This document shows, piece after piece, positions 24,847 through 33,126 of a stretch of 64,000 nt of DNA (positions within the stretch are counted from its first letter, which is position 1; each line of letters begins with the position of its first letter). A model generated the notes under the pieces. The model had not been told where the DNA came from. It saw nothing but the letters and a program-made list of their open reading frames with translations, and made no database searches. The translations under genes and the position numbers were made by a program. The stretch is from Micromonospora okii (GTDB lineage: Bacteria; Actinomycetota; Actinomycetes; Mycobacteriales; Micromonosporaceae): contig NZ_BBZF01000026.1 of NCBI RefSeq assembly GCF_020884795.1, positions 96,532 to 160,531 of the forward strand. The letters are read 5' to 3'.

Positions 24847-26913
24847 GTGGCCCGGAGCGTGTATCTGACCAGCGTGGGTTCGGGCGGGGGGAAGTCGACC
24901 ATCGCGCTCGGCCTCGCCGAACTCCTCTCCCGGCAGGTCGGTCGGATCGGCGCGTTCCGGCCGCTGGTCTCCGGCACCAACCCCGATCCCATCCTCGCCC
25001 TGCTCACCGACCGCTACCGCGTCGACCTGCCGCCGGCAGACCTCTCCGGCACGACGTACGCGGAGGCGACCGGCCTGGTCGCCGACGGCCGGCGCGAGGA
25101 GCTGATCTCCCGGATCGTCGCGCGGTACCGCGACGTCGAGCGGCGCTGCCCGGCCGTGGTCGTGGTGGGCAGCGACTTCGCCGACGGCGGGGACGGCGCG
25201 GGCCCCCGCGAGCTGGCCTTCAACGCCCGGCTGGCCACCGAGTTCGGCAGCGTGGTGGTGCCGGTGGTCGACGGCTTCGGGCAGGAGCCGGAGGCGATCG
25301 CGGCGGCGGCGCGCGGGGCGTACCACGACCTGGAGGACCTGGGCGCGACGGTGCTGGCGGTGATCGCCAACCGGGTGCCGGGGCCGATGAGCCTGCCCGA
25401 GCTGCCCGTGCCCGCGTACGCGATCCCGGAGGCGCCGGCCGTGTCCGCGCCGACGGTGGCCGAGGTCGCGGCGGCGCTCGGCGCCACCCTGCTGGCCGGC
25501 GACGACGCCGCGCTCGGCCGCGACGTGCTCGACTACGTGGTCGGCGCGGCCCACGTCCCGACGCTGCTGGACCACCTGACCGAGGGCGCGCTGGTGATCA
25601 CCCCCGGCGACCGGGCGGACCTGCTGGTGGCCGCGAGCGCCGCCCACGTCGCCGGGCGGGTCTCCCTGGCCGGGGTGGTGCTCACCCTCGGCGAGCAGCC
25701 GGACCCCCGGGCGATGCGGCTGGTGAAGGGGCTGAACACCGGGTTCGCGGTGCTCTCGGTGCCCAGCGACAGCTACGACACGGTGGCCGCGTCCAGCCGG
25801 ATCGAGGGGCGGCCCAGCGTCGCCAACCCCCGCAAGGTGGAGGCGGCGCTCGGCGCGTTCGAGGGATGCGTGGACACCGAGGACCTGTCCCGCCGGCTGC
25901 GGGTCAGCCGCTCCGAGCGGGTCACCCCGCTGATGTTCGAGTACGACCTGATCGACCGCGCCCGCGCCACCCGCCGCCACCTGGTGCTGCCCGAGGGGAC
26001 CGAGGAGCGGATCCTGCGCGCGGCGGAGGTCCTGCTGCGCCGGGGCGTGGCGGAGCTGACCCTGCTCGGCCGCCCCGACGACGTCGCCCGGCGCACCCGC
26101 GAGCTGGGCATCGACATCGCCGGCGCGCACGTGGTCGACCCGGCGACCAGCGAGTGGCGCGACGAGTTCGCCGCCGGGTACGCGGAGCTGCGCGCCCGGC
26201 GCGGCGTCACCCTCGACCTGGCCCACGACGTGATGGCCCAACCGAACTACTTCGGCACGATGATGGTGCACACCGGGCGGGCCGACGGCATGGTCTCCGG
26301 GGCCACCCACACCACGGCGGCCACCATCCGCCCGGCGTTCGAGATCATCCGCACCGTGCCGGGGCTCTCCGTCGCCTCCAGCGTCTTCTTCATGCTGCTC
26401 GCCGACCGGGTGCTCGTCTACGGCGACTGCGCCGTCAACCCCGACCCCGACGCCGACCAGCTCGCCGACATCGCCCTCTCCTCCGCCGACACGGCCGCCC
26501 GGTTCGGCATCGAACCCCGGGTCGCCATGCTGTCGTACTCGACCGGCGACTCGGGGGCCGGCGCGGACGTGGAGAAGGTCGCGGCCGCCACCAAGCTGGT
26601 CCGCGAGCGCCGCCCCGGGCTGCTGGTCGAGGGGCCGATCCAGTACGACGCGGCGATCGACCCGGCGGTCGCGGCCACCAAGCTGCCCGACAGCCCGGTC
26701 GCCGGACGGGCCACGGTGTTCGTCTTCCCGGACCTCAACACGGGCAACAACACGTACAAGGCGGTGCAGCGCTCCGCCGGGGCGGTGGCCGTCGGCCCGG
26801 TGCTCCAGGGCCTACGCCGGCCGGTCAACGACCTGTCCCGGGGCGCCACCGTCGCCGACATCGTCAACACCGTCGCCATCACCGCCATCCAGGCCGCCGG
26901 GGAGGCGTCGTGA
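24847..26913 (+). CDS. pta: Phosphate acetyltransferase, long three-domain form
   Basis: 688 residues. The N-terminal BioD-like P-loop domain (about 1-200) has SVGSGGGKST. A DRTGG-type middle domain spans about 215-330. The catalytic PTA domain (about 358-688) shows VLPEGTEERI, MMVHTGRADGMVSGATHTT and the end motif GPVLQGLRRPVNDLSRG. It interconverts acetyl-CoA and acetyl phosphate. The acetate kinase GTG overlaps the stop as GTGA. Together they form the acetate overflow/assimilation pathway. Transcription looks leaderless. Confidence 0.96.
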   Translation: MARSVYLTSVGSGGGKSTIALGLAELLSRQVGRIGAFRPLVSGTNPDPILALLTDRYRVDLPPADLSGTTYAEATGLVADGRREELISRIVARYRDVERRCPAVVVVGSDFADGGDGAGPRELAFNARLATEFGSVVVPVVDGFGQEPEAIAAAARGAYHDLEDLGATVLAVIANRVPGPMSLPELPVPAYAIPEAPAVSAPTVAEVAAALGATLLAGDDAALGRDVLDYVVGAAHVPTLLDHLTEGALVITPGDRADLLVAASAAHVAGRVSLAGVVLTLGEQPDPRAMRLVKGLNTGFAVLSVPSDSYDTVAASSRIEGRPSVANPRKVEAALGAFEGCVDTEDLSRRLRVSRSERVTPLMFEYDLIDRARATRRHLVLPEGTEERILRAAEVLLRRGVAELTLLGRPDDVARRTRELGIDIAGAHVVDPATSEWRDEFAAGYAELRARRGVTLDLAHDVMAQPNYFGTMMVHTGRADGMVSGATHTTAATIRPAFEIIRTVPGLSVASSVFFMLLADRVLVYGDCAVNPDPDADQLADIALSSADTAARFGIEPRVAMLSYSTGDSGAGADVEKVAAATKLVRERRPGLLVEGPIQYDAAIDPAVAATKLPDSPVAGRATVFVFPDLNTGNNTYKAVQRSAGAVAVGPVLQGLRRPVNDLSRGATVADIVNTVAITAIQAAGEAS

Positions 26914-28028
26914 GTCGGGTACTCGTCCTCAACTGCGGGTCGTCGTCGGTCAAGTACCGGCTCTACGACGGCGACGAGATCGTCGACCGGGGCACCGTCG
27001 AGCGGATCGGCGAGCCCGGCGGCGGCCCGGCCGACCACGAGACGGCCGTGCGCCAGATCCTCGACCGGCTGGACCTCACCGGGCTGGCGGCCGTCGGGCA
27101 CCGGGTGGTGCACGGCGGGCGGCGCTTCGCCGAACCGGTGCGCGTCGACGACGCGGTCCTCGCGGCGATCGAGGAGCTGGTCCCGCTCGCGCCGCTGCAC
27201 AACCCGGCGAACCTGGCCGGCATCCGCGTCGCCCGCGAGGCCCTGCCGGGGGTGCCGCAGGTCGCCGTCTTCGACACCGCGTTCCACCACACGCTGCCCG
27301 AGGCCGCCGCCACCTACGCGATCGACAGGGACACCGCGACGCGGTACGGCGTGCGCCGGTACGGCTTCCACGGCACCTCCCACGCGTACGTCTCCCGTCG
27401 CACCGCCGAGCTGCTCGGTCGCCCGTACGCCGAGCTGAACACCATCACCCTGCACCTGGGCAACGGGGCGAGCGCCTGCGCGGTGGCCGGGGGGCGCAGC
27501 GTCGCCACCTCGATGGGGATGTCCCCGCTGGAGGGCCTGGTCATGGGCACCCGCAGCGGCGACCTCGACCCGACGATCATCTTCCACCTGCGCCGCGAGG
27601 GCGGGCTGGGCGTGGACGACATCGACGACCTGCTCAACCACCGCAGCGGCCTGCTCGGCCTGACCGGGGCCAACGACATGCGCGAGGTGCTGGCCCGCCG
27701 CGACGCCGGGGACCCCGACGCCGCCCTCGCCTTCGACGTCTACTGCCGCCGGATCACCGGGTACGTCGGGGCGTACTACGCCCTGCTCGGCCGGGTCGAC
27801 GCGGTCACCTTCACCGCCGGGGTGGGCGAGCACGCCGCGCCGGTGCGGGCCGCCGCCCTGGCCGGCCTGGGCCGGCTCGGCATCGCCGTCGACCCGGGGC
27901 GCAACGCCGGACACGGCGACCGGGTGATCTCACCGGACGGCGCGGAGGTCGCCGTCTGCGTGGTCGCCACCGACGAGGAACGGGAGATCGCCCGGGAGAC
28001 CCGCGCGGTCGCCGAGCGCACCCGCTGA
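26910..28028 (+). CDS. ackA: Acetate kinase
   Basis: 372 residues, slightly shorter than the usual ~400. ASKHA-fold motifs are present: VLNCGSSSVKY at the start, GHRVVHGG near 60, FHGTSHAYV, HLGNGAS, GTRSGDLDP and FTAGVGEHA near the end. It converts acetyl phosphate and ADP to acetate and ATP, or the reverse. The start is the GTG at 26910, overlapping the pta stop. About 110 bp separate it from the next gene. Confidence 0.96.
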   Translation: MSRVLVLNCGSSSVKYRLYDGDEIVDRGTVERIGEPGGGPADHETAVRQILDRLDLTGLAAVGHRVVHGGRRFAEPVRVDDAVLAAIEELVPLAPLHNPANLAGIRVAREALPGVPQVAVFDTAFHHTLPEAAATYAIDRDTATRYGVRRYGFHGTSHAYVSRRTAELLGRPYAELNTITLHLGNGASACAVAGGRSVATSMGMSPLEGLVMGTRSGDLDPTIIFHLRREGGLGVDDIDDLLNHRSGLLGLTGANDMREVLARRDAGDPDAALAFDVYCRRITGYVGAYYALLGRVDAVTFTAGVGEHAAPVRAAALAGLGRLGIAVDPGRNAGHGDRVISPDGAEVAVCVVATDEEREIARETRAVAERTR

Positions 28029-28127
28029 CCCGGGCCTCGGGCCCCCGACCGTCCCGCCCCGCCGCTCCGGCCGGATGGCCGCCCCGGCTGGTCCGGACGG
28101 TGGGGCCGCACCGGGCCGCCGGCCGCC

Positions 28128-28133
28128 TACCGT
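28128..28133 (+). promoter_or_regulatory. Candidate -10 (TACCGT), leaderless type
   Basis: TACCGT, six bases, then the GTG at 28140 of the first lipoprotein hydrolase gene. Confidence 0.5.
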
Positions 28134-28139
28134 GGAGCC

Positions 28140-29135
28140 GTGGGGGTGAAAAGGCTGCTGCTCGCCGCGCTGGCGGCGGCGCTGCTGTCCGGCTGCGGCA
28201 CGGCCACCGCCGCCGCCCCCGGCACCGCCCCGCCCGCCCGGCCCGCGCCCGCCGGGGCGTACCCGGTCGGGGTGCGGACGTTCACCCTCGACCCGGCGGG
28301 CGCGCGCCCGCTGCCGGTGACCGTCTGGTACCCGGCGGGCCCCGGCGGGGTGGCCCCGGGGCGGTTCCCGGTCGTCGTGTTCAGCCACGGGCTGGCCAGC
28401 CTGCCCGAGCTGCACGCGCCGCTGACCAGCCGGTGGGCCGCCGCCGGGTTCGTGGTGGCCGCGCCCGCGTACCCGCACACCCGGCGGGGGGCGGCCCGGT
28501 TCACCCGCGCGGACGTGCGCCACCAGCCCGCCGACGGTTGGCGGCTGATTCGGCACCTGGTCCGGCTCGACGCCCGCCGGAGCGACCCGCTCGCCGGTCA
28601 CCTCGACGTCGCCCGGTTCGCCGCGGCCGGGCACTCGGCGGGCGGCTTCACCACCGCCGGGATGCTCACCGCCGGGCACTCACCCCGGCTCCGGGCGGGC
28701 ATCGTGATCGCCGGGGGCGGGCTGGCGGGCGCGTTCGCCGGGCCGTCCGCGCCGGTGCTGTTCGTGCACGGCGGGGCCGACCCGATCGTGCCGCTGAGCG
28801 TCGGCCGGGCCGGTTACGCGCGGGCACCCGGGCCGGCCGCGTTCCTGACGCTGACCGGCCAGGACCACGGCGCGTACCTGGCCCCCGGGCATCCGGGTTT
28901 CGTCCAGGTGCTCGCCACCACCACGGACTTCCTCCGCTGGACCCTCTACGGCGACCCGGCCGCCCTGGCCCGCCTCCGGACCCACCCCACCCTCGAAAGG
29001 AAGGGCCCCCTGTTAACGCCTTCGGTAGAGCCGGGGCCCCTTCTTAACGCCCCGCTCCGCCCCACCGAACCCACCGAACCCGCCGGGCGGGACGGGCGGG
29101 GCGGGCGGGGCGGCGACGCGCCGGGCCGCGGCTAG
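28140..29135 (+). CDS. Secreted alpha/beta-hydrolase lipoprotein, copy 1
   Basis: 331 residues. The signal VKRLLLAALAAALLSGC ends in a lipobox. The hydrolase core runs from VTVWYPAG, through the oxyanion region VVVFSHGL, to the nucleophile GHSAGG near 165, the acid in HGGADPIVP and the His in GQDHGAY. It resembles PAF-acetylhydrolase/dienelactone-hydrolase-like esterases; the substrate is unknown. A close paralogue follows in tandem. From about residue 286 the reading frame runs through a copy of the 54-bp palindromic element and then low-complexity Pro/Gly/Arg, ending about 45 residues later. The paralogue stops at the matching point, so this tail is probably acquired. Confidence 0.85.
   Translation: MGVKRLLLAALAAALLSGCGTATAAAPGTAPPARPAPAGAYPVGVRTFTLDPAGARPLPVTVWYPAGPGGVAPGRFPVVVFSHGLASLPELHAPLTSRWAAAGFVVAAPAYPHTRRGAARFTRADVRHQPADGWRLIRHLVRLDARRSDPLAGHLDVARFAAAGHSAGGFTTAGMLTAGHSPRLRAGIVIAGGGLAGAFAGPSAPVLFVHGGADPIVPLSVGRAGYARAPGPAAFLTLTGQDHGAYLAPGHPGFVQVLATTTDFLRWTLYGDPAALARLRTHPTLERKGPLLTPSVEPGPLLNAPLRPTEPTEPAGRDGRGGRGGDAPGRG
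28997..29050 (+). repeat. 54-bp dimeric palindromic element, copy A
   Basis: Two similar halves, AAGGAAGGGCCCCCTG + TTAACGC and AGCCGGGGCCCCTTC + TTAACGC, separated by CTTCGGTAG. It matches copies B and C at 45 of 54 positions each (counted by eye). It lies inside the 3' end of the first hydrolase gene and is read in frame. Confidence 0.85.
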
Positions 29136-29213
29136 GCACCGAGTCGCATCCCCGGCGCGGCTCCCGGCAGGCGGCCCGTCCGGGGTTTCCTCCGGTGACC
29201 GCCGGCCGCGCGG

Positions 29214-29219
29214 CACAAT
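29214..29219 (+). promoter_or_regulatory. Candidate -10 (CACAAT), leaderless type
   Basis: CACAAT, seven bases, then the ATG at 29227 of the second hydrolase gene. Confidence 0.45.
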
Positions 29220-29226
29220 CACAGCC

Positions 29227-30225
29227 ATGCGCCGTCGCCGTACCCGAGCCCCGCTGGCCGCCGCCCTCCTGGCCGCCTCCCTGGCCGCCGGCTGCTCCGG
29301 CGACACCGACCGCGCTGCGGCCCCGGCGGAGCCGCCGACGCCCGCGCCCACCGCCGCCGCGCCGACGCCGCCCGCGCCCGGCAGCGCCGCCCCGGGGGTG
29401 CCCGCCGGCACCGCGCCGAGCGAGGCGTTCGCGGTCGGCGTGCGCCAGCTCAGGCTCACCCGCGACGACCGGCCGCTGCCGGTGACCGTGTGGTACCCGG
29501 CGCGGGGCAGCGCCGGCGGGGCGGCCGAGCGGTCCGCGCCCCCCGCCGCGACCGGCCGGTTCCCGGTGGTGATGTTCAGCCACGGTCTGGGAAGCCGGCC
29601 CGACGAGTACGCCGCGCTGCTCACCCGCTGGGCGGCGGCCGGCTTCGTGGTGGCCGCGCCGACCTTCCCGCACACCGCCAAGGGTGGCGACGGCAGGATG
29701 CTGGACGTGCTCAACCAGCCGGCCGACGTGTCGTACGCGCTGACCCGGTTGCTCGCCCTCGACACGGTGGACGGCGACCCGCTGCGCGGCCGGCTCGCCG
29801 CCGACCGGGTGGCGGCGGCGGGGCACTCGGCCGGCGCGGTGACCACGATCGGGCTGTTCACCGGCGGGCGGGACGACCGGCTGAGGGCGGGGGTGGTCCT
29901 CGCGGGCACCGCCCTGGGCGTGGGCACCGCCTTCGCCGGGGCCGCCGCGCCGCAGCTCTTCGTGCACGGCGAGGCCGACGAGGTGGTGGCCTACGCGTCG
30001 GGGCGGGCGGCGTACGAGAAGGTGCCGTGGCCCAAGGCGATGCTGAGCCTGCCGAAGGGCGACCACGGGCGCGCGCTGCTCGCCGACGACGACTCGCTTC
30101 GCGTGGTGTCGGACACCACCGTCGAGTTCCTGCGCTGGACGCTGTACGGCGACGCGGCGGCCAAGCGCCGCCTCCCGACGGGCGCTACCCGGGGCAACCT
30201 GGCCACCCTCGACGACCGCTTGTAA
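29227..30225 (+). CDS. Secreted alpha/beta-hydrolase lipoprotein, copy 2
   Basis: 332 residues, a tandem paralogue of the preceding gene. They share VTVWYPA, SHGL, RWAAAGFVVAAP, GHSAG and the end FLRWTLYGD. A lipobox (SLAAGC) closes the signal peptide, and a Pro/Ala-rich linker of about 50 residues follows. The triad is intact: Ser in GHSAGA, acid in HGEADEVVA, His in GDHGRA. It probably acts as a surface esterase. The TAA stop (30223-30225) shares its last two bases with the start of element copy B, directly downstream. Confidence 0.87.
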   Translation: MRRRRTRAPLAAALLAASLAAGCSGDTDRAAAPAEPPTPAPTAAAPTPPAPGSAAPGVPAGTAPSEAFAVGVRQLRLTRDDRPLPVTVWYPARGSAGGAAERSAPPAATGRFPVVMFSHGLGSRPDEYAALLTRWAAAGFVVAAPTFPHTAKGGDGRMLDVLNQPADVSYALTRLLALDTVDGDPLRGRLAADRVAAAGHSAGAVTTIGLFTGGRDDRLRAGVVLAGTALGVGTAFAGAAAPQLFVHGEADEVVAYASGRAAYEKVPWPKAMLSLPKGDHGRALLADDDSLRVVSDTTVEFLRWTLYGDAAAKRRLPTGATRGNLATLDDRL

Positions 30226-30277
30226 GGAGGGGCCCCTTGTTAACGCTTTCGGTATAGGAAGGGTCCCTTCCTAACGC
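30224..30277 (+). repeat. 54-bp dimeric palindromic element, copy B
   Basis: Halves AAGGAGGGGCCCCTTG + TTAACGC and AGGAAGGGTCCCTTCC + TAACGC, spaced by TTTCGGTAT. The second half contains the perfect palindrome GGAAGGG-T-CCCTTCC. It fills most of the gap between two convergent genes and could act as a two-way terminator. Confidence 0.9.
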
Positions 30278-30310
30278 CGCCGCCACCGCCGCCACCGCCA
30301 GCGGCGGCCC

Positions 30311-31264
30311 TCAGGCCGTGTGGTCGATGACGATCTTGCCGAAGACCTCGCCGGAGTGCAGCCGCGCGAACGCCTCCTCGACCCGGCCGAACGGCACCAC
30401 GCTGTCGATCACCGGGCGCACCCCGCGCTCGGCGCAGAACGCGAGCAGGGCGGTCAGCTCGCCCGGGGTGCCCATCGAGGTGCCGAGGATCTCCAACTGC
30501 ATGGCGAAGACCCGCCGGAGGTTGACCTTCGGCTCGTGCCCGGCCGTCGCGCCGGAGACCACGATCCGGGCCATCGGCGCGGCGGACTTCAGCGAGTGGT
30601 CGAAGGTGGCCGCTCCCACCGTCTCGATCACCACGTCGACCCGCTCGGGCAGCCGGGCGCCGGGCTCCAGCGCGGTCGCCCCCAGCTCGGTGATCCGCTC
30701 GCGCTTGCCCGGGTCGCGGCTGGTCGCGTACACCCGCTTGCCGAGCGCCACGGCGAGCGCGACGGCCGCCGTGGCGACGCCGCCGCCCGCGCCCTGGACC
30801 AGCACCGACTCGGCGTCCTCCGCCCGGCCCTTGGTGGTGAGCATCCGCCAGGCCGTGAGCCACGCGGTGGGCAGGCAGGCCGCGTCCGTGGCCGACAGGC
30901 CGTCCGGCAGGGGCAGCAGGTTCGCCCTGGGTACGGCGACCAGCTCGGCCAGGGTGCCCTGGAAGTGCTCGGAGAGGATGGACGTCCCGCGCGGGTCGCC
31001 CGGGTCGGCGACCAGCGGGTAGACCACCACCTCGTTGCCGTCGGGGTCGGTGCCGACGGCGTCGCAGCCGAGGATCATCGGCAGCCGGTCCGCGCCGAGG
31101 CCGACTCCGCGCAGCGACCACAGGTCGTGGTGGTTGAGGGAGCTGGCCCGCACCCGCACCGTCATCCAGCCGTCCTCGGGGTGGGTCGGCTCGGGGCGCT
31201 CGCCCACGGCCAGCGCGGCGAGCGGGTTGTCGGCGTCGAAGCGGGTGGCATACGCGGCACGCAT
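30311..31264 (-). CDS. Zinc-independent MDR oxidoreductase (quinone reductase-like)
   Basis: 317 residues, medium-chain dehydrogenase/reductase fold. The catalytic domain has SSLNHHDLW and LGCDAVG near 70. The Rossmann part has VLVQGAGGGVATAAVALA near 150, then YATSRDPGKRE. The four-cysteine structural zinc lobe is missing, so a quinone oxidoreductase or enoyl-reductase type using NAD(P)H is more likely than a zinc alcohol dehydrogenase. I chose the ATG at 31264 (MRAAYATRF); a GTG at 31273 would add three residues. It is flanked by element copies B and C. Confidence 0.85.
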   Translation of the reverse strand: MRAAYATRFDADNPLAALAVGERPEPTHPEDGWMTVRVRASSLNHHDLWSLRGVGLGADRLPMILGCDAVGTDPDGNEVVVYPLVADPGDPRGTSILSEHFQGTLAELVAVPRANLLPLPDGLSATDAACLPTAWLTAWRMLTTKGRAEDAESVLVQGAGGGVATAAVALAVALGKRVYATSRDPGKRERITELGATALEPGARLPERVDVVIETVGAATFDHSLKSAAPMARIVVSGATAGHEPKVNLRRVFAMQLEILGTSMGTPGELTALLAFCAERGVRPVIDSVVPFGRVEEAFARLHSGEVFGKIVIDHTA

Positions 31265-31290
31265 GGTCCGCACCGTAACAAGGACGGCCC

Positions 31291-31344
31291 TCGTTAAGAA
31301 GGGGCCCTTCCTCTACCGAATGCGTTAAGAAGGTGCCCCTCCTT
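31291..31344 (-). repeat. 54-bp dimeric palindromic element, copy C
   Basis: In minus orientation: AAGGAGGGGCACCTTC + TTAACGC, ATTCGGTAG, then AGGAAGGGCCCCTTC + TTAACGA. It matches copy B at 47 of 54 positions (by eye). A degenerate third half (GAGGGCCGTCCTTGTTAC) follows at about 31275-31292. It fills the gap between malic enzyme and the oxidoreductase, ending 5 bp from the malic-enzyme stop. Confidence 0.88.
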
Positions 31345-31349
31345 ACACC

Positions 31350-32531
31350 TCAGGCGCGGGCCACGCCGTCGCGGCGGGCGGCCTCGGCGACGGCCTCGGC
31401 CACGGCGGGGGCGACGCGCGGGTCCAGCGGTGACGGCACGATCGCGTCGGCGCTCAGCGTCTCGGCCACCACGCCCGCGATGGCGTCGGCGGCGGCCACC
31501 TTCATCCCGTCGGTGATGCGGGTGGCGCGGGCGTCCAGCGCGCCCCGGAACACCCCGGGGAAGGCCAGCACGTTGTTGATCTGGTTGGGGTGGTCGCTAC
31601 GGCCGGTGGCCACGACCGCGACGTGCCGGGCGGCCACCTCCGGGTGCACCTCGGGGGTGGGGTTGGCCAGCGCGAAGACGATGCCGCCGGGCGCCATCCC
31701 GGCCACCGCGGCCTCGGGGATCTGCCCGCCGGAGACGCCGACGAGCACGTCCGCGCCGCGCAGCGCCTCGGTGATGTCGCCGTGGCGGCCCGAGGCGTTG
31801 GTGTCGGCGGCCAGGGCCGCCTTCGTGCCCGTGAGGTCGGTGCGGTGCCGGCCGATGATGCCCTTGGAGTCGCAGACCACCACCCGGGCAGGGTCGACGC
31901 CCCCGGCGATCAGCATCCGGGTGACCGCCACCCCGGCCGCGCCCGCCCCGCTGACCGTCACCCGCAGGTCGCCGAGCTTGCGGTTGAGCAGGGTCGCCGC
32001 GTTGCGCAGCGCGGCGAGCACCACGATGGCGGTGCCGTGCTGGTCGTCGTGGAAGACCGGGATGGGCAGCGCCTCGTCGAGCCGGCGCTCCACCTCGAAG
32101 CAGCGGGGCGCGCTGATGTCCTCCAGGTTGATCCCGCCGAACGAGGGGGCGAGGGCCTTCACCACAGCGACGATCTCGTCCACGTCCTGCGTGTCCAGGC
32201 AGACCGGCACCGCGTCCACGCCGCCGAACTGCTTGAACAGCACCGCCTTGCCCTCCATCACGGGCAGCGCCGCGCGGGGGCCGATGTTGCCCAGCCCGAG
32301 CACGGCCGAACCGTCGGTGACGACCGCGACGGCGCGCCCGGCCCAGGTGTAGTCGTCGACCAGGGCGGGGTCGGCGGCGATCGCCTCGCACACCCGGGCC
32401 ACGCCGGGCGTGTACGCGAGGGAGAGGTCCTCCCGGCTGGCCAGCGGGACGGTGGCGGCGACGGCCATCTTGCCGCCGGCGTGCAGTCGGAAGACGGGAT
32501 CAGCGGGGTCCACGGGGGACGACGAAGACAT
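31350..32531 (-). CDS. NAD(P)-dependent malic enzyme, short bacterial form
   Basis: 393 residues. The N-terminal malic domain has LAYTPGVARVCEAI with the catalytic Tyr, and KAVLFKQFGGVDA with the catalytic Lys. FHDDQHGTAIV binds the metal and marks the domain boundary. The NAD-binding domain has VTVSGAGAAGVA and VVCDSKGII. It decarboxylates malate to pyruvate, linking the TCA cycle to acetyl-CoA made or used by pta-ackA upstream. The ATG at 32531 follows GGAG at a good distance. A candidate -10 (TATGCT, 32643 to 32638) would give a leader of about 100 nt. Confidence 0.93.
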   Translation of the reverse strand: MSSSSPVDPADPVFRLHAGGKMAVAATVPLASREDLSLAYTPGVARVCEAIAADPALVDDYTWAGRAVAVVTDGSAVLGLGNIGPRAALPVMEGKAVLFKQFGGVDAVPVCLDTQDVDEIVAVVKALAPSFGGINLEDISAPRCFEVERRLDEALPIPVFHDDQHGTAIVVLAALRNAATLLNRKLGDLRVTVSGAGAAGVAVTRMLIAGGVDPARVVVCDSKGIIGRHRTDLTGTKAALAADTNASGRHGDITEALRGADVLVGVSGGQIPEAAVAGMAPGGIVFALANPTPEVHPEVAARHVAVVATGRSDHPNQINNVLAFPGVFRGALDARATRITDGMKVAAADAIAGVVAETLSADAIVPSPLDPRVAPAVAEAVAEAARRDGVARA

Positions 32532-32665
32532 GGTGACTCCAGGGATCTGTCGATGCAGACGAGGCGGCCGGCGCGGTTGCGTGGTGAGGCGAACTGGCGG
32601 CGGTGACGCGGTGCGGGGGTCACCCGGGCACCTGCCGAGCATAGTGTCGGCGGTAGTACTGGGAT

Positions 32666-32685
32666 GTGAGTAGGGTCATACTCAC
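32666..32685. promoter_or_regulatory. Perfect inverted repeat, candidate operator
   Basis: GTGAGTA (32666-32672), six bases, TACTCAC (32679-32685). It sits just upstream of the presumed malic-enzyme promoter and 7 bp past the sodX stop. It could be a repressor or activator site; it lacks the U-tract of a terminator. Confidence 0.5.
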
Positions 32686-32692
32686 GGGTAGC

Positions 32693-33073
32693 TCAAGGAC
32701 GGCGCAGTCGACCCGGTCGGGGCCAGTATCGGGCCAGCACGCGGCCCTGCACGTCGGCCACGCCGTACGCCCGGGAGTCGTCGGTGACCAGGTCGTTGTC
32801 GCCGCGTACCCACCATCCGCCGTCGGCGGGGCGGACCGCGCGCTTGACCACCAGCAGTTCCGGTCGGCTGCGGAAGACGGCGACCACCACGTCTCCGGGG
32901 CGAATCGGGCGGCCACCGCGCCGGACCAGCACGGCGTCCCCGTGGCGCAGGGTCGGCGCCATGGAGGGGCCGGTCACCAGTACGGCGGCCAGCGGCCCGC
33001 GCAGCCGGTCCGCGGCCCGGGTTTCGTCGGCGCGCATCGGGGGTTTCGCCTCCGGTGGACCGGGGAGCATCAT
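32693..33073 (-). CDS. sodX: Nickel superoxide dismutase maturation protease (S26 family)
   Basis: 126 residues. It is a small signal-peptidase-like protein with the catalytic Ser in TGPSMAPTL near 35 and the general-base Lys in LVVKRAV near 75, then WVRGDN. It is encoded divergently from sodN, the usual pairing, where the protease removes the SodN propeptide to expose the nickel-binding His. No membrane anchor is obvious. The start is the ATG at 33073 with CTGGAG upstream; an internal ATG (MRADETRAADR) would remove 12 residues. Confidence 0.9.
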   Translation of the reverse strand: MMLPGPPEAKPPMRADETRAADRLRGPLAAVLVTGPSMAPTLRHGDAVLVRRGGRPIRPGDVVVAVFRSRPELLVVKRAVRPADGGWWVRGDNDLVTDDSRAYGVADVQGRVLARYWPRPGRLRRP

Positions 33074-33126
33074 CTCCAGGAGTAATGTCGTCTTGGATCA
33101 TCGCAAACGTCCCATGGAGGAATCCG

